Shown piece by piece: positions 24,418-35,432 of a DNA stretch of 64,000 nt. The notes beneath the pieces were generated by a model. The model was given only the letters and a program-made list of their open reading frames with translations. It was not told the origin of the DNA and made no database searches. The DNA comes from Sanderia malayensis (taxonomy: Eukaryota; Cnidaria; Scyphozoa; Semaeostomeae; Pelagiidae). The position numbers and the translations under genes are program-made. Position 1 is the first letter of the stretch. Every line of letters begins with the position of its first letter. Location: contig RQOL01000662.1 of the NCBI GenBank assembly GCA_013076295.1, positions 96,022 through 160,021 on the forward strand, given 5' to 3'.

Positions 24418-24583
24418 ATTATTTTGCATTCTTCTGGAAAGGTTCATTCTCATATTCATAAGAATAATTAAATGAGAGCAAAAAAATTGATTTACTGAAA
24501 ATCTTAAGAACACGTTTTTGCCCAAAATAAAAAAAACGACGTATAATTTTTGAAACGTCTAGGCATCCTGCATTAACTACAAA

Positions 24584-25290
24584 ATGGCGAATATTGCCTC
24601 CAATGCTCTTTCTCTGTGTCAAGCTATTCTTCTGTCTCTCAATGTGAATCTGATGTCAAATGACGATTCTACTATTTGCCGTGTTCTTCAACCAGCTAAC
24701 GCTATGGTTCTGCTCCTACAAGAAGTCAGTGTCACATTTGATGTAGGAGAAGAACAAAGAAGTAATGCTATTTTTCTGGCAAATTACATAGGTGATCAAG
24801 TAAACTTTTTAGAGAGCTTGTTGAATGACAGCAGTCAACTGCTTGGGTGAAAAATTGTTTCCAAGTTTACACTGGCGAACAAGGTAGACCAAGTTTTGAG
24901 ATTGATCAACAACAGGTTGAAGGTCTCTGATCAATTGGTGTGAACTGGACGAGCATTGCAAAACTTCTAGGCCTAAGCCTTCGAACCTTGTACAACAAAA
25001 GACAATCTTTTGTGGATTTTCACGATATTGACTTTACAGATATGTCTGATAACTTACTTGATGAAGAAGTACACCAAATCGTACTTGATAAAGAAGTGTT
25101 TTTCGCCCAATAGTGGAGAAAAAATGATGGAAGAGGCCTTCAGAGCAAAAGGTTTAAAAGTGCAAAGATGGAAAGTACGAGATTCTATGACTTGTTTAGA
25201 TCCTGTGGGCAAACTTGCCGGGCGTTTGTTCACTGTAAAAAGGCGAGTGAATTCAGTGGAAGTGCCGAATGCCTTGTGGTTATTAAAATT
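24584..25290 (+). pseudogene. Integrase-core (PF24764-like) transposase, N-terminal part
   Basis: Decayed N-terminal half of a DDE integrase-like family common in aquatic animals. The first 88 codons (24584-24850) give a helical region (VLLLQEVSVTFDVGEEQR), followed by a broken HTH-like part (GRPSFEIDQQQVEGL then IAKLLGLSLRTLYNKR in other frames). From 25096 the conserved stretch NSGEKMMEEAFRAKGLKVQR and DSMTCLDPVGKLAG leads to RRVNSVEVPNALW. The family normally continues from NALW into HIDG-HKLIRW, where the catalytic core begins; here it stops. The core is seen separately at 56640-57260 and 63600-63998. It starts 165 bp beyond the ISL2EU right end. Confidence 0.6.
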
Positions 25291-25299
25291 AAGTAAAGA

Positions 25300-25888
25300 A
25301 ATAATTTTGTATCTTCTTTTAATTTGTTGCAGTTTTAATATAAGGAATGCATTTTTCGAGTAAAGTTGGACATAATCAAAGGTGAACCTATGGGTGACTC
25401 GCGGAGACTGTATAAAGTTGTGCTAACAATTGCCATTCGCTGAAGCAGCATGTTTGATTATCGGCGTTTTCAGCCAAGTGATTTGAAACTAAAAAATGTC
25501 ATTGTTTCTGTTCCTTTCAAAGAGTGGCTTAGCAAAATAAAGAGTTGTTATTTCTTCCAGAACTTTGCAGAGGTATACATTTATCAGATTGCTTCATCCC
25601 TTGAAATTTTCTTAACGGGTTGTGACGAAGGAGGCGGACAGCACCCCACCCGCAACCGTTAGGTACTTGCGATATGTTATCTATATCAGCAATAACAACA
25701 TGTCAAAAGAATGAGCAGAAAAAATACAACATCTTCTTGTAAACATCAACAAAACAGTACATTAAAATTTAGAAAGCGAAAAATACAAAACTAATTAGCT
25801 ATGGCAATAACAAAACAAAAATCAACAGACTTGTGCATAGAAACAGTATATAGTTATATTAGCAGCAATTGCTGCCTCTTTGGTGGTT
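25300..25888. other. Spacer, no gene recognised
   Basis: AT-rich sequence between the integrase fragment and the RPA-like gene. A short 70-codon frame at 25450-25662 has no recognisable domain. Confidence 0.35.
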
Positions 25889-27293
25889 TCATTTCATCAA
25901 TGCAAGTTTTGAATCTGTGTCACAACAGTCAGCTGAGAAAATCTGTGTCACAACTTTCTTGTTTTTGTTGTATGTGATCTGTGTATTTTGAACTTCCAAC
26001 ATGAAATCTTCAATGGAATCAATATCACTTGCGAGCGTAACTGTGGTTCCTAGTGATAACAGCTGTGAAAGTGGTTCTGTGAACAATGCAAGCCATATGA
26101 GGTTTCCATCACCATCCTGTATTTGTATCTGGCACGAGGCATCTCGTTTACAATCACGTGTACGTTGACTTGTGTTGCAATGCATGCATTTGACTTTGTG
26201 TTTGCTGGAATCTGTTATCTCCTTTCCACAAGTCTGGCATGCAAGGAAAATAGCCAGCTTTCTCACCAAATTAATTTCTTTTACAACAATTGTGCAGTTG
26301 GGATCTTGCAACAATGACTGCCCCTGCACCTCTTGAACCTGTTGTTCTTCTTCTCCGAATGTGGTATCTGTAGTGTTGCACAGGTGGAAAGTGCCTTTGA
26401 AGCACTTAACTGAGAGATCCGTAAAAAGATACATTTTTCCAGAGATCAGTTGATCGAATAGTGGCTCCCAAACATGGAACTCTGCAGTACCCGTCTTATC
26501 TTCTAATACAAAATCTTCTTTGATTTTGATTGTTTGTGAACTTGAACGGAGCTTAACTTCTTTTGGTTCCATGTTACCAAATGAGCATGTTGCAATTATA
26601 TTAACGCGTTGGTTTGATGACTGCCCATGGATCATATCCAAGGTGATGGTTGTGGCAGGCTGGCGATGGTCTGAAGCAATAGGCAATGATGATGTTGTTG
26701 CATAATCGAAATCTATGTCAAACTTTGGTAAGAGCGACGCCGAGGATTCTTGGTTAAAGATGATGGCGCTTGTGTCATCATTGCTGTCATCGTACTTGAG
26801 ATTCTTTAACATAACAGAACTTTTACAATCTTGGAGTTCTTTAAGCTGCTTATGCGCAGAGGTGTTATAACCTACTACACGTCGTACCTTTGAAGGGCTT
26901 GTTTGTAGTGAAAAGGTGTAAAAAGGGTAATCACGCTTTGATCTCTTTATATCCCCAACAGAATGAACATACCCTTTTTCTAAGAATGGAAATAAAACAA
27001 TTATAAGTAGTTCGCATTGCAGAAATCTTCAAAAAACAGTGATTAAAATTGGAGATAAAAAAAGTTTACATAAATAATTCCTCATGATAATTGAAACACA
27101 AAACAACAGGAAAGTATGCTTGAATAAAATGCATTGTTATAACTAGTTGTGAATTGCTGCCACTAAAATCAAAAATGAATTAGGCACACAAATTAATGAC
27201 AGCCAGATGTAACACTACATGATAAGAGGTGAGCATAAACACATATTGGTGAGAAAACTTACCAATTGTATTTGCTGTTTTTTCTTCTGCCAT
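25889..27293 (-). CDS. RPA-like OB-fold protein, two exons
   Basis: Predicted CDS is 27293-27263 joined to 26979-25889 (1,122 nt, 373 residues), with a GTAAGT donor after 27263 and a CTTAG acceptor before 26979. The join is in phase and gives MAEEKTANTI-EKGYVHSVGDIKR. The sequence continues with SLQTSPSKVRRVVGYN, DMIHGQSSNQRVNIIATCSF and EDFVLEDKTGTAEFHVWEPL, an OB-fold pattern like RPA70 domain B. A Cys pattern C..C(20)C..C (LACQTCGKEI..KCMHCNTS) sits inside the last OB fold, as in the RPA70 C-terminal zinc domain. It likely binds single-stranded DNA during rolling-circle transposition. No internal stop is present, so this is one of the few intact frames. The exon structure is my inference. 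Confidence 0.7.
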
Positions 27294-27442
27294 AACATCA
27301 ATGATGTTACTGTTACAACAGTAGGTGCACGCTGCTGTAAATAAAAATAATGGATATATAAAAATCTGTATTTAAACTTGCACACCACGAAGATAAAAAT
27401 AACCTTTCATACAATATTACAGATTTATGAATTAAAAATCGT

Positions 27443-28090
27443 TCATAAACATGTGAATATAGGCTTGTGATCAGAGAAATAGGATTCTAGTGCTCCCGAA
27501 ATAATAGAGTTTTCAGCTATATTTGTATACACATGATCAAGTAAACTTTTGTAATCTGTAGTATAGTCTTCTATTATCTGGGAATATCCTCTATCATGCA
27601 TGAGTTGAAGTATTGTTCTTTTTTCATTGGAGTCTTTTAACAGATCAATATTGAAATCACCAAAGATGATGGAAAGATTTGTGGAAGTAATGTTGTCACA
27701 AATACTTTCCAATGCATCTGCCAACTGTTGAAAATGAATCCTTGAAGATCTATACAATGCAACTATACGCAGATTTTGACTTGGGTGATGAAGAACCAAT
27801 GAAGTTACTTCTATTCCACTGGTATTGAAGTTATGAGGTGGTGTTAAGCATTTACTGATATAAGTATTTCTGATGTAAACTACTGTTCCATATGTGGAGC
27901 GCAAAGAATGCTCATCATCAAATCTGTATTGTGCAAAATTTTCAAGCTTGTAAGATTTCTTGTTATCGTTTCTCAAGGCAGTTTCAACAAATAGATTAAT
28001 ATGTGCAGCATTAACATTAATATCACAGGATATATCAGCAAAATGATGCTTCAAAGACCTCACATTATAAAAAAGAATCTTTAGTGACAA
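27443..28090 (-). CDS. AP-like endonuclease domain of Helentron
   Basis: About 215 residues of the exonuclease-endonuclease-phosphatase fold. It starts ILFYNVRSLKHHF, then INLFVETAL (catalytic E), GTVVYIRN, ALYRSSRIHF, IFGDFNIDLL (D and N) and YFSDHKPIF (SDH), so the catalytic set seems complete. In Helentrons this domain is fused downstream of the helicase. Here a stop (TGA at about 28117) and a frame change separate it from the helicase, and the open frame continues upstream of the first Met (KYLCDNNLSLKIL). It is therefore probably an orphaned domain of a broken polyprotein, not an independent gene. Confidence 0.75.
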   Translation of the reverse strand: MSLKILFYNVRSLKHHFADISCDINVNAAHINLFVETALRNDNKKSYKLENFAQYRFDDEHSLRSTYGTVVYIRNTYISKCLTPPHNFNTSGIEVTSLVLHHPSQNLRIVALYRSSRIHFQQLADALESICDNITSTNLSIIFGDFNIDLLKDSNEKRTILQLMHDRGYSQIIEDYTTDYKSLLDHVYTNIAENSIISGALESYFSDHKPIFTCL

Positions 28091-28118
28091 ATTATTATCA
28101 CATAGATATTTGATGTTT

Positions 28119-30463
28119 TCAGTAATTTTGCAGGAGGATCTTAAGCGTACCCTGACAGCGGTGCACTGTCTTTGCAGAGGCCTGTCGCAATGGGAACTGT
28201 CTTCTTATAATCTTAACTTGAGAATTTTTCGATATTGCAAACTGGCGAGAAATTTCAATAATTGGTGTCCAATTATTTGCTGTTGCAGTTGTAAAAAGAT
28301 GTTGGTATTTCCTTCTACATTCCCTGCCAATGTCTTTCTTGAGAAACTCAACCCATACAATACTGGGTCTTGAAGATGTTGCAATTCTGTAATCAATCTT
28401 GTGAACAACACATTCAGCTCCATTTGTCATCCCATCAGCAGTTGCAATGTTCCCTGTCAAATCATATTTACCTGCTTCAATTAATGGCAATAAAGAAAAA
28501 AGTCCCATTGTTTTCTTTGGATCAGTTGGAATTTTTTGTTTAATTTTTTGTTCCTCATCATCAGAGATACCTCCAATCACAATGTCGATTGCCTTAACAA
28601 CAATCTTGTTGTATTTTGATGTTTCATAAACTGAATCATTATGGCTGTTTACCATTGCATTTGTCAAGAATAAATGTGTTACATTATTCAAGTGATACAT
28701 TGGTGGTAGCATTCTGGACTTAACAACATTTATATCACTCTGTGTATGGTGACCTTCCATTAGACGGTTCAGAAGATTTGCAAAGTGTACATCTTCTTTT
28801 TGTCTCATGACTTCAGTTAGCTCATACATACAAAATTGATGCTGCCATTGGTTGGGAATAATAGGTGCATAAGGTATTTTACCAGTGTCAAAAATCCATC
28901 TGTCCATTACAGGTTGCAGTTGAAAAAGATCTCCAACAGCTATGATACTAATACCTCCAAATGGTTGTTGGGATCCCATTATTTGCTGCAGTCGCATGTC
29001 AAGAAAGTTAAACATACCATTTCCTACCATTGATATTTCATCAATAAAAACTAATTTTAGCGATCTAAATTTCATTCTCATAGTGTTAAGTGTGTCACTA
29101 TTGAGAGGAATGTAATGAAATCCTTGACTTGCTGGAATAGCAAAAGCAGAATGCACTGTATGTCCTTTGATATTGAATGCAGCCTTTCCTGTTGGTGCAA
29201 CTTTCAAAACTTTTATGGTGTCAGGGTCTTCTCCAGCAAGACCATTTAAATATTTGGACACTGCTTCATACAATGCATTTAGTAACCAACTTTTTCCAAC
29301 ACCTGCACCGCCACTTAAAAATAATGTCAGTGGCTGCTCACTAACTTTAATGCTGTGGAGAACGTGGTAAAAAAATCGGATCTGCTCTGTGTTCAATGAC
29401 TGCATAAGCTTTCTAAACTCGTTTTCATTCATTGAGTTAGATGTCAAAGCCTGTTCTTCACAACTTCTTGGAAATATTCCAATGTCATCTATGATATCAT
29501 ATTGGGAATGTGCACCTGACCCTGGAGAAAAACAGTCAAATGAGCCATGCTCCTGAAATAATTCATTGCTATCTACATCATTTGAATGTTGTGAATTTGG
29601 AGCAACACTACCATGGCATTTATCAGTTTGTTGAATCATTTCGTCTGATAAACAATGAAGTATGGATGAATGTTTTTCATAATTTTTGCTATTTTCAATA
29701 ACCAACACTTCTGCTTCATTATAGCGTTCTTCGTATGTGTGGCACCCAAGGATAATGTCATTTTCTTCATCTCTCCATGGCAAATATAACATCAACTGCT
29801 CTCTGTAAAAATTTTCTGAGTCAACTTTTTTGTTAAAGCGAACAGAACGAATTATCCTTGGCGTCTTCCGTTTGAGTAGCTTTAGGTTCCCTTTAGTTGC
29901 AATGGAATAGTCAAGCTCTGTATTATCTTTAAATGAATCAAGATCTTGTTTCTATTTGCATTGATTCTTGTTTTGCTGTGTGGTTTGCAGGTATACCATG
30001 CCACAAAATCAGCAAGACATGTATCCTCCAAAAAATGTGGCCTTCTTTGATATCTTTTCAGGAGGTTATCGGATTCAATATCCAATGAGTTGTCAGGCAA
30101 TTCATTAAGTTTAATAGAAGACTTCAACAAAAAACATCGTTCACTTGGTTCTGAAGTATTTATAAACTGAACTGCCCAAGAGGAGCATTTTAACGGTAAT
30201 TGCAGCACATGATAAACAGCTTCCTGAGCACTGACTTCAACTGCATTGAGAAACTTATTGCCAATGTGTCTGACCTGATTAATAATTGTAGTATCTCCAC
30301 TTCTAGCCTGTTCACATGCTCGTTCAAGAAGCTTGCTCATGCCCCTTTGCCCCTTAGTAATATAGGCCAAGATATAAACAGCACATGCGTATGGATCAAG
30401 AACATATTGTAATCGTAAATCAAAGCGCTTTATGATGTTTTCATAACAAAGCACTTGCTGCAT
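28119..30463 (-). pseudogene. Helentron Rep-linker and Pif1-type helicase
   Basis: The upstream part (30463-29945) reads LQYVLDPYACAVYILAYITK, RGMSKLLERACEQ, VSAQEAVYHVLQLPLKCSS and CLADFVAWY, the conserved region between Rep and helicase in Helentron proteins. A frameshift near 29945 leads into the helicase frame, with Walker A GGAGVGKSWLL (about 29290), Walker B FIDEISMV, GDLFQLQPV and VMRQKED. The frame ends after the KTVHRCQG motif (about 28160). The usual last motif (a YVALSR-type box) is absent, so roughly 60-100 codons seem deleted before the endonuclease. Loss of the HUH domain and of motif VI makes it non-functional. Confidence 0.8.
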
Positions 30464-31706
30464 TGAAAATTGCAGTTGATATAACGAAGTAAAATTTAGA
30501 ATGTTTCCTTCAATTCAACAGGGGTAACTGAAACCGACAGGTCCCGAAAATATGCAGAATTATACATTATGGACACCCAGCAAGCACTGCAAGAACGCCA
30601 GAACACAGCCAGAGAACAAAACTTGGACTTAGACATGGTGGCGCTGCTGCAAAACGAATTGATGGCAGTAAATCGGTTTGCTCAACATTTTAAAACAATG
30701 GGGAAGTACTGGAAGAGCAAAGGCAGCAAGCCATTGCAAAGATGATCAGCCTATCCCCACATTCCAAATGATTATTACCGGTTGCCCAGCACAAGATCGA
30801 AGATATGATAATCCTACTGCCAGAGAAATTGCAGCAGTCTACACTACACGCAATGGCGGTGCTCCTAATCCCGAGAATAGGGAGCTTCAAATTCGAACAA
30901 GGCGTGGTAATCTTATGAAGATTAATGCCTTAGATCCCGTTGCGGATCCTCTAACCTATCCATTGTTGTTCTTTCAGGGTGATCGAGGTTGCAGCTTGGA
31001 CCTTCAACGTCTACCTACACGTCGAGGACAAGACCACGAAAATCCTGATCGTGTCCACCGTGTCAGACTCACAATCGCCAAATATTATTCGTACCGAATA
31101 CAAGTCAGAAATTAACTGTCTACGATCCACAGCGCAACACTTCTCTTTCAACAATATTTGGTGGATGCATACACCAAAATAGAAGGAAACAAGCTCAACT
31201 GGATTTTGCACAATGAACGGCAATTATGTGCTGACAGTTATCGAGGCCTGATGGATCACCTGAACAGAAGGGCTGAAATTGGAAATCAAATGGCCAGGGC
31301 AAACAATCCCAACGAACCCCTTCATATTGATGTCGGTCGTGTTGTCATACTTCCCTCATCTTTTTCAGGCAGTCAACGAAATATGTACCAGAACTTTCAA
31401 GATGCAATGACCATTGTAAGAAAGTATGGCAAGCCTGACGTCTTCCTAACCATGACGGCCAATCCCAAATGGAAGGAGATTTCAGAAAACATTCTACCAC
31501 ACCAGAAGGCGAAAGGCCGGCCTGACATCGTCACACGATTATTTTAACAGAAACTACAAGAACTACTGGAAGATGTCCTTCACAAGCACATTCTCGGACA
31601 CACTGTTGCACATGTATATGTCATCGAATTTCAGAAGAGAGGACTACCACATGCTCACATGATTCTGTTCCTCTCTGAGGCTGATAGACCACAAACACCT
31701 GAAGAG

Positions 31707-31866
31707 GTAACATCTATAGCAATAATTTATTATAGAGTAAAAGATAGATTTATTATAGATTTATTATTGAGTATGAAATATTATCATCAGTTGTATTGCT
31801 TAGTAAAAACACAATGCATTTTGATGTGTAGAGCTGATATGTGATATTTTTCCTCGAAACCTACAG
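31707..31866 (+). other. Predicted intron 1 of Helitron copy 2
   Basis: GAAGAG/GTAACA donor and CCTACAG/GTAGAT acceptor join PQTPEE to VDRLISAEIP in phase. Copy 1 has the same acceptor context (CATTGTCAG/GTGGAT near 7385), so the intron predates the copies. Confidence 0.7.
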
Positions 31867-33122
31867 GTAGATCGACTCATATCAGCTGAAATTCCGGACC
31901 CACAGGATGCAAGATATCACAAGTTAGTACTGAAGCACATGACACATGGACCATGCGGTGATATAAACCCCGGATGTGTTTGCATGGAGAATAACAAATG
32001 CAAGAAACGATTTCCGAAAGACCGCACTGCCGAAACACAAGTCAATGCGAATGGTTATCCCCTCTACAGACGACGCTGTCGTCACCCAGTCAATCTGGAA
32101 GATCGACTTCGATGATACATGGGTTGTGCCACATAATCGCCATCTTCTACTCAAGTATCAGTGTCACATTAATCTCGAAATATGTAGCACTGTGAAGTCC
32201 GTGAAATATATTTTCAAATATATTCATAAAGGACAAGACATGGCACACATGGAAATTCTCGAAGGACAGCAGCAGCAAGTACCTCAAGATATTGAGCACG
32301 ATGAAGTACGCCAATACATCAACGCTCAGTATATTGGACCACACGAAGCTGTTCACAGAATATTCCAATTTTCAATGCACGAAAAAAGTCACACTATAAA
32401 ACGTCTGCATGTTCATTTACCTGATCAGCAGACCGTATACTTTCAGGATAATGGAAGGGTCGAACAATTACAAAACATCAATGAAAAAACCACGCTGACG
32501 TCTTGGTTTGAATTGAATGCACAAGACCTGGCTGCACGCCAATATTTCTATAACGAGATTCCTGAACACTATGTTTTCAACGAGCGCACCAAAACATGGA
32601 AAGCAAGACAGCAGAGAACACTGCCTGTCATAGGCAGAATATATCAAGTTCACCCACGACCATGTGAGCAAAGATTCGCACTGAGACTATTGCTTCTCCA
32701 TAAACGAGGTGCCACGTCGTTTGAAGATCTTCGCACGATAGAAGGAAACCTACGCAATTCCTTCAAAGACGCAGCTTTAGCTCTAGGTCTCTTGGAAGAT
32801 GATGCTGAAATCATACGCTGTTTGGAGGAGGCAGTTACTTTTAACATGCCAATACAACTGAGACAGTTGTTTGCAACATTACTCCTTTTTCAAACACCTT
32901 CTAATATCGCAGCACTCTTCAACATGTTCAAAGAAGCATTGAGTGAAGATTTTGTACGACGTGATCAACTCAATCATCCAGATATGGCCATAGCTTTTGA
33001 AGACCGACACATGTATCAATGTCTACATGACATTGACGAAAATTTGAAAGTACATGGTCAATTGATCACTAATTATGCTGACCTTCCTCAACTTCCAGCC
33101 GACTATGTCATTCCTGAACAAG

Positions 33123-33278
33123 GTACTAATGTGTTATTTTCAAATATGTACTGTATTAGTACGAATATAATAATGTATTCTAACATCGTGCAGACAAAGG
33201 CATTTACGTATTTTTGGACATTTATTCTCCTGCTTTTCTTTCCAATTTTATTGCAATATATTTCACTTATTATCACAG
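33123..33278 (+). other. Predicted in-frame intron 2 of Helitron copy 2
   Basis: CAAG/GTACTAAT donor and TTATCACAG/AGGAAG acceptor. The 156-bp length is a multiple of three and the intron has no stop, so it reads through as a hydrophobic, AT-rich insert (FTYFWTFILLLFFPILLQYI). The homologous segment at about 55462-55617 on the minus strand behaves the same way. Confidence 0.65.
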
Positions 33279-34301
33279 AGGAAGATGACATCGATGTTGG
33301 CAATGCCAGAGAGGAAGGAGAACGAATGCTGGCCGCATTGAACCCTGAACAGCGAGCCATATACACGGGAATCACTGATGCTATCAACGCGCAATTCGAA
33401 CAGAACTGTCACTTCTTGACGGACCAGCTGGAAGTGGGAAAACTTTCCTTTACAACACGTTGGTTCACAATCTCCAAGCAAATGGACATAAAGTTCAGTG
33501 CATGGCGTGGTCAGGAATTGCTGCAACGCTGCTCATAAATGGTAGAACTTCACATTCTACCTTTCAAATTCCTATACCACTTCAAGCTGAATCAACGTGT
33601 AAGTCAAGAGACAGAGCAGGAGACTTGTGCGAAACTACTCTCTTTATATGGGATGAAGCTTCCATGATTCCCGCACTTGCATTACAAGCAGTCGACCGAC
33701 TGCTTCGAGACATTACACATGTCGACAGACCATTTGGTGGCAAGTTCATGCTACTTGGAGGTGACTTCAGACAAGTTCTGTTCCTGTCATCACGAAAGCA
33801 GGAAGGGAAAGAATTGTAGCAGAGACTCTAAAATCACACCAGATCATTGATCCATGGAGAAATTTTCAGCAGCATCGCTTACACATCAACATGAGAGCCG
33901 TTCAAGATGATTCATACCGTGAATTCTCAGAATGGCTTCTCAGACTTGGCAACAAGCAAGAAGCACACGATGCACTGGACAACGTAATTCTGCCACAACA
34001 GATATGCACTTCGTTTAAACAAGACATGCTGAACTTCATTTTTCCCAGGCCGAACACACCAGATTCACACCTAATGATGGATCCTGTAACAATGTCTGAA
34101 CGCTGTTGTCTGACTCCAAAGAATGACCTATCACATCAAGTAAACGACTTAATTCTGGACAGACTTCAAACAGCCGAAAGAACTTATTACAGCACAGACA
34201 GTGTTGTCACAGACGATCCAGATGAGGAAGAGGCCTACCCCATTGAATTTCTCAACCAACTCACTCCCAATGGAATGCCGTTGCACAGACTTAAACTCAA
34301 G

Positions 34302-34407
34302 GTATGAAGAGTACAATCTTTCATCCTATTAACATTCAATTATTATGTGCAAAGGTAGCGCACCACAAAAAAGCAGTCATTAATCACAATAATATTCATT
34401 ACATTAG
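34302..34407 (+). other. Predicted intron 3 of Helitron copy 2
   Basis: CTCAAG/GTATGA donor and ACATTAG/GTTGGT acceptor join HRLKLK to VGATIILLRYLNP in phase, giving the usual Pif1-family context before the last helicase motifs. Confidence 0.7.
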
Positions 34408-34977
34408 GTTGGTGCAACGATCATTCTTCTGCGGTATCTCAATCCAAAGAAAGGTCTTTGCAACGGAACAAGACTCATCGTTCGGCGTCTCCGACGTCAC
34501 GTGATAACAGCAGAGATCATTACCAAGGAGCACAGAGGACAAAGGGTCGTGATTCCCAAGATCACAGTCTCCACTCAGGACACGGAAATGCCGTTCAAAA
34601 TGAAACGCCGACAGTTTCCAGTCAGACTTGCATACTGCTTGACAATCAACAAGGCACAGGGGCAATCCCTGAGGTATGTTGGTTTGTACTTACCTGAGCC
34701 CGTGTTCACACATGGTCAGCTATATGTGGCCATGTCAAGAGCAACATCATTTAACGGGCTCAAAGTATTCCTCCCAGAGGAAACACACAGGAAAACAAAG
34801 AACATTGTTTTCCAAGAAGTCCTGTAAAGGCTTCATCCTAGAGCGACCATCTGCACAGTTGCTCTACAGAGGGCTGCCTACCAAAACGCACATACACACA
34901 TTCAAGGGTACGGGTATTGTGTGTCAACGCAGATCACGTTGCACATAAGTGTGATGTACAGCCGTTACTGGCACCCT

Positions 34978-34999
34978 TCTAGAATGAATTCATTCTAGA
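34978..34999. repeat. Perfect 22-bp palindrome
   Basis: TCTAGAATGAA followed by its exact reverse complement, with no spacer. It lies 150 bp beyond the Helitron copy 2 stop codon and 170 bp before the Harbinger left end, and may mark a Helitron 3-prime region or a short inverted insertion. Confidence 0.8.
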
Positions 35000-35170
35000 T
35001 AACACTGATCTGCGGAGACCAACTGGACATTACACCATTCACATGTCCAGGGGTGACTGCACCACACACAGCAGTCGGCACACTCCTGAATCCTGCGTAG
35101 CGCCCGATTATTAAGAGTTATGCGTTGTCATTTTCTCCGATATTGCCTATGGGAAAGTGGATTTCCTTAA

Positions 35171-35397
35171 GCCTGCCGCACACTAGAGCTTGCTGCTGAG
35201 CTGATTGTCATTCGCGGCGGCGTGCTTAGCAGGAAACTCCAGTGTGCGCTGGACGTTTTGCGAGAATTCTGTCACTCGTGCCAGATGACACCAATATTCA
35301 ACATGTTGAATAATTTTGGTCTCGAATGACACTTTCCTCTGTGTGTGCGGCGAACTGAAGCAGCAAGCTTACGATATCTGCCCCAAGGCGAATGCGT
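35171..35397 (+). repeat. Harbinger left terminal inverted repeat
   Basis: Starts GCCTGCCGCACACTAGAGC and is nearly identical in inverse to 38204-38428 for about 225 bp. It includes GTGTGCGGCGAACTGAAGC and the AT-rich inner motif TTCAACATGTTGAA. Homology resumes inward at the transposase start codon (AAAATGGCCGA..ACATGATCAG). Confidence 0.85.
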
Positions 35398-35432
35398 TTC
35401 AGTGGACAACGTGGTCGCATTTTGAATACAAA

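Larger units (their letters stand above)
19545..24419. mobile_element. Full-length ISL2EU-type DNA transposon
   Basis: The element runs 19547-24417 (about 4.87 kb) and is flanked on both sides by AT, consistent with a 2-bp target duplication. Left end AGATCGTTTTCAC at 19547-19559 and right end, inverted, AGATCGTTTTCAC at 24405-24417. It carries two convergent genes: a THAP/DDE transposase on the plus strand and a SWIM-YqaJ-PHD-Ulp1 protein on the minus strand. The pairing of an IS5-like DDE transposase with a YqaJ nuclease-fold protein is the known hallmark of ISL2EU. The transposase frame is intact while the second gene has one frameshift, suggesting recent activity. Confidence 0.85.
25889..30463 (-). 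mobile_element. 5-prime-truncated Helentron (helicase, endonuclease, RPA)
   Basis: Minus-strand order is Rep/helicase linker, Pif1-type helicase, AP-like endonuclease, RPA-like OB-fold protein. This set, with an endonuclease after the helicase, is characteristic of Helentrons (Helitron2) rather than canonical Helitrons. The HUH Rep domain is missing because the element is cut at about 30463, some 60 bp from the start of an oppositely oriented Helitron. Terminal structures were not identified, so the outer limits are those of coding homology. Confidence 0.7.
30522..34827 (+). pseudogene. Helitron Rep-helicase, copy 2, multi-exon with frameshifts
   Basis: A nearly complete Helitron Rep/Hel gene. 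It starts after an acceptor-like TTCAACAG with RKYAELYIMDTQQAL and runs through PTFQMIITG, AREIAAVY and GKPDVFLTMTANPKWKEI to the HUH box FQKRGLPHAHMILFL (about 31630-31675). The tyrosine region KYIFKYIHKGQD lies near 32205. The helicase begins after LAALNPEQRAIYTGI. Its Walker A (GPAGSGKT) survives only in a shifted frame near 33420. [23 protein letters not shown] and YVAMSRATSF follow. Three introns are inferred (31707-31866, 33123-33278, 34302-34407). Frame disruptions near 30720, 31115, 31547, 32110, 33415 and 33790 make it a pseudogene. It ends at TAA 34825-34827. Confidence 0.88.

Noticed and set aside
32147..32847. Antisense open frames opposite the Helitron copy 2 coding region
   Set aside because: They mirror the real plus-strand codons and disappear where the true gene shifts frame, so they are shadows.
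35316..35432. Using ATG 35316 as the Harbinger transposase start
   Set aside because: These codons lie wholly inside the TIR, and the same peptide appears on the other strand from the right TIR. The Met at 35433 is the better start.
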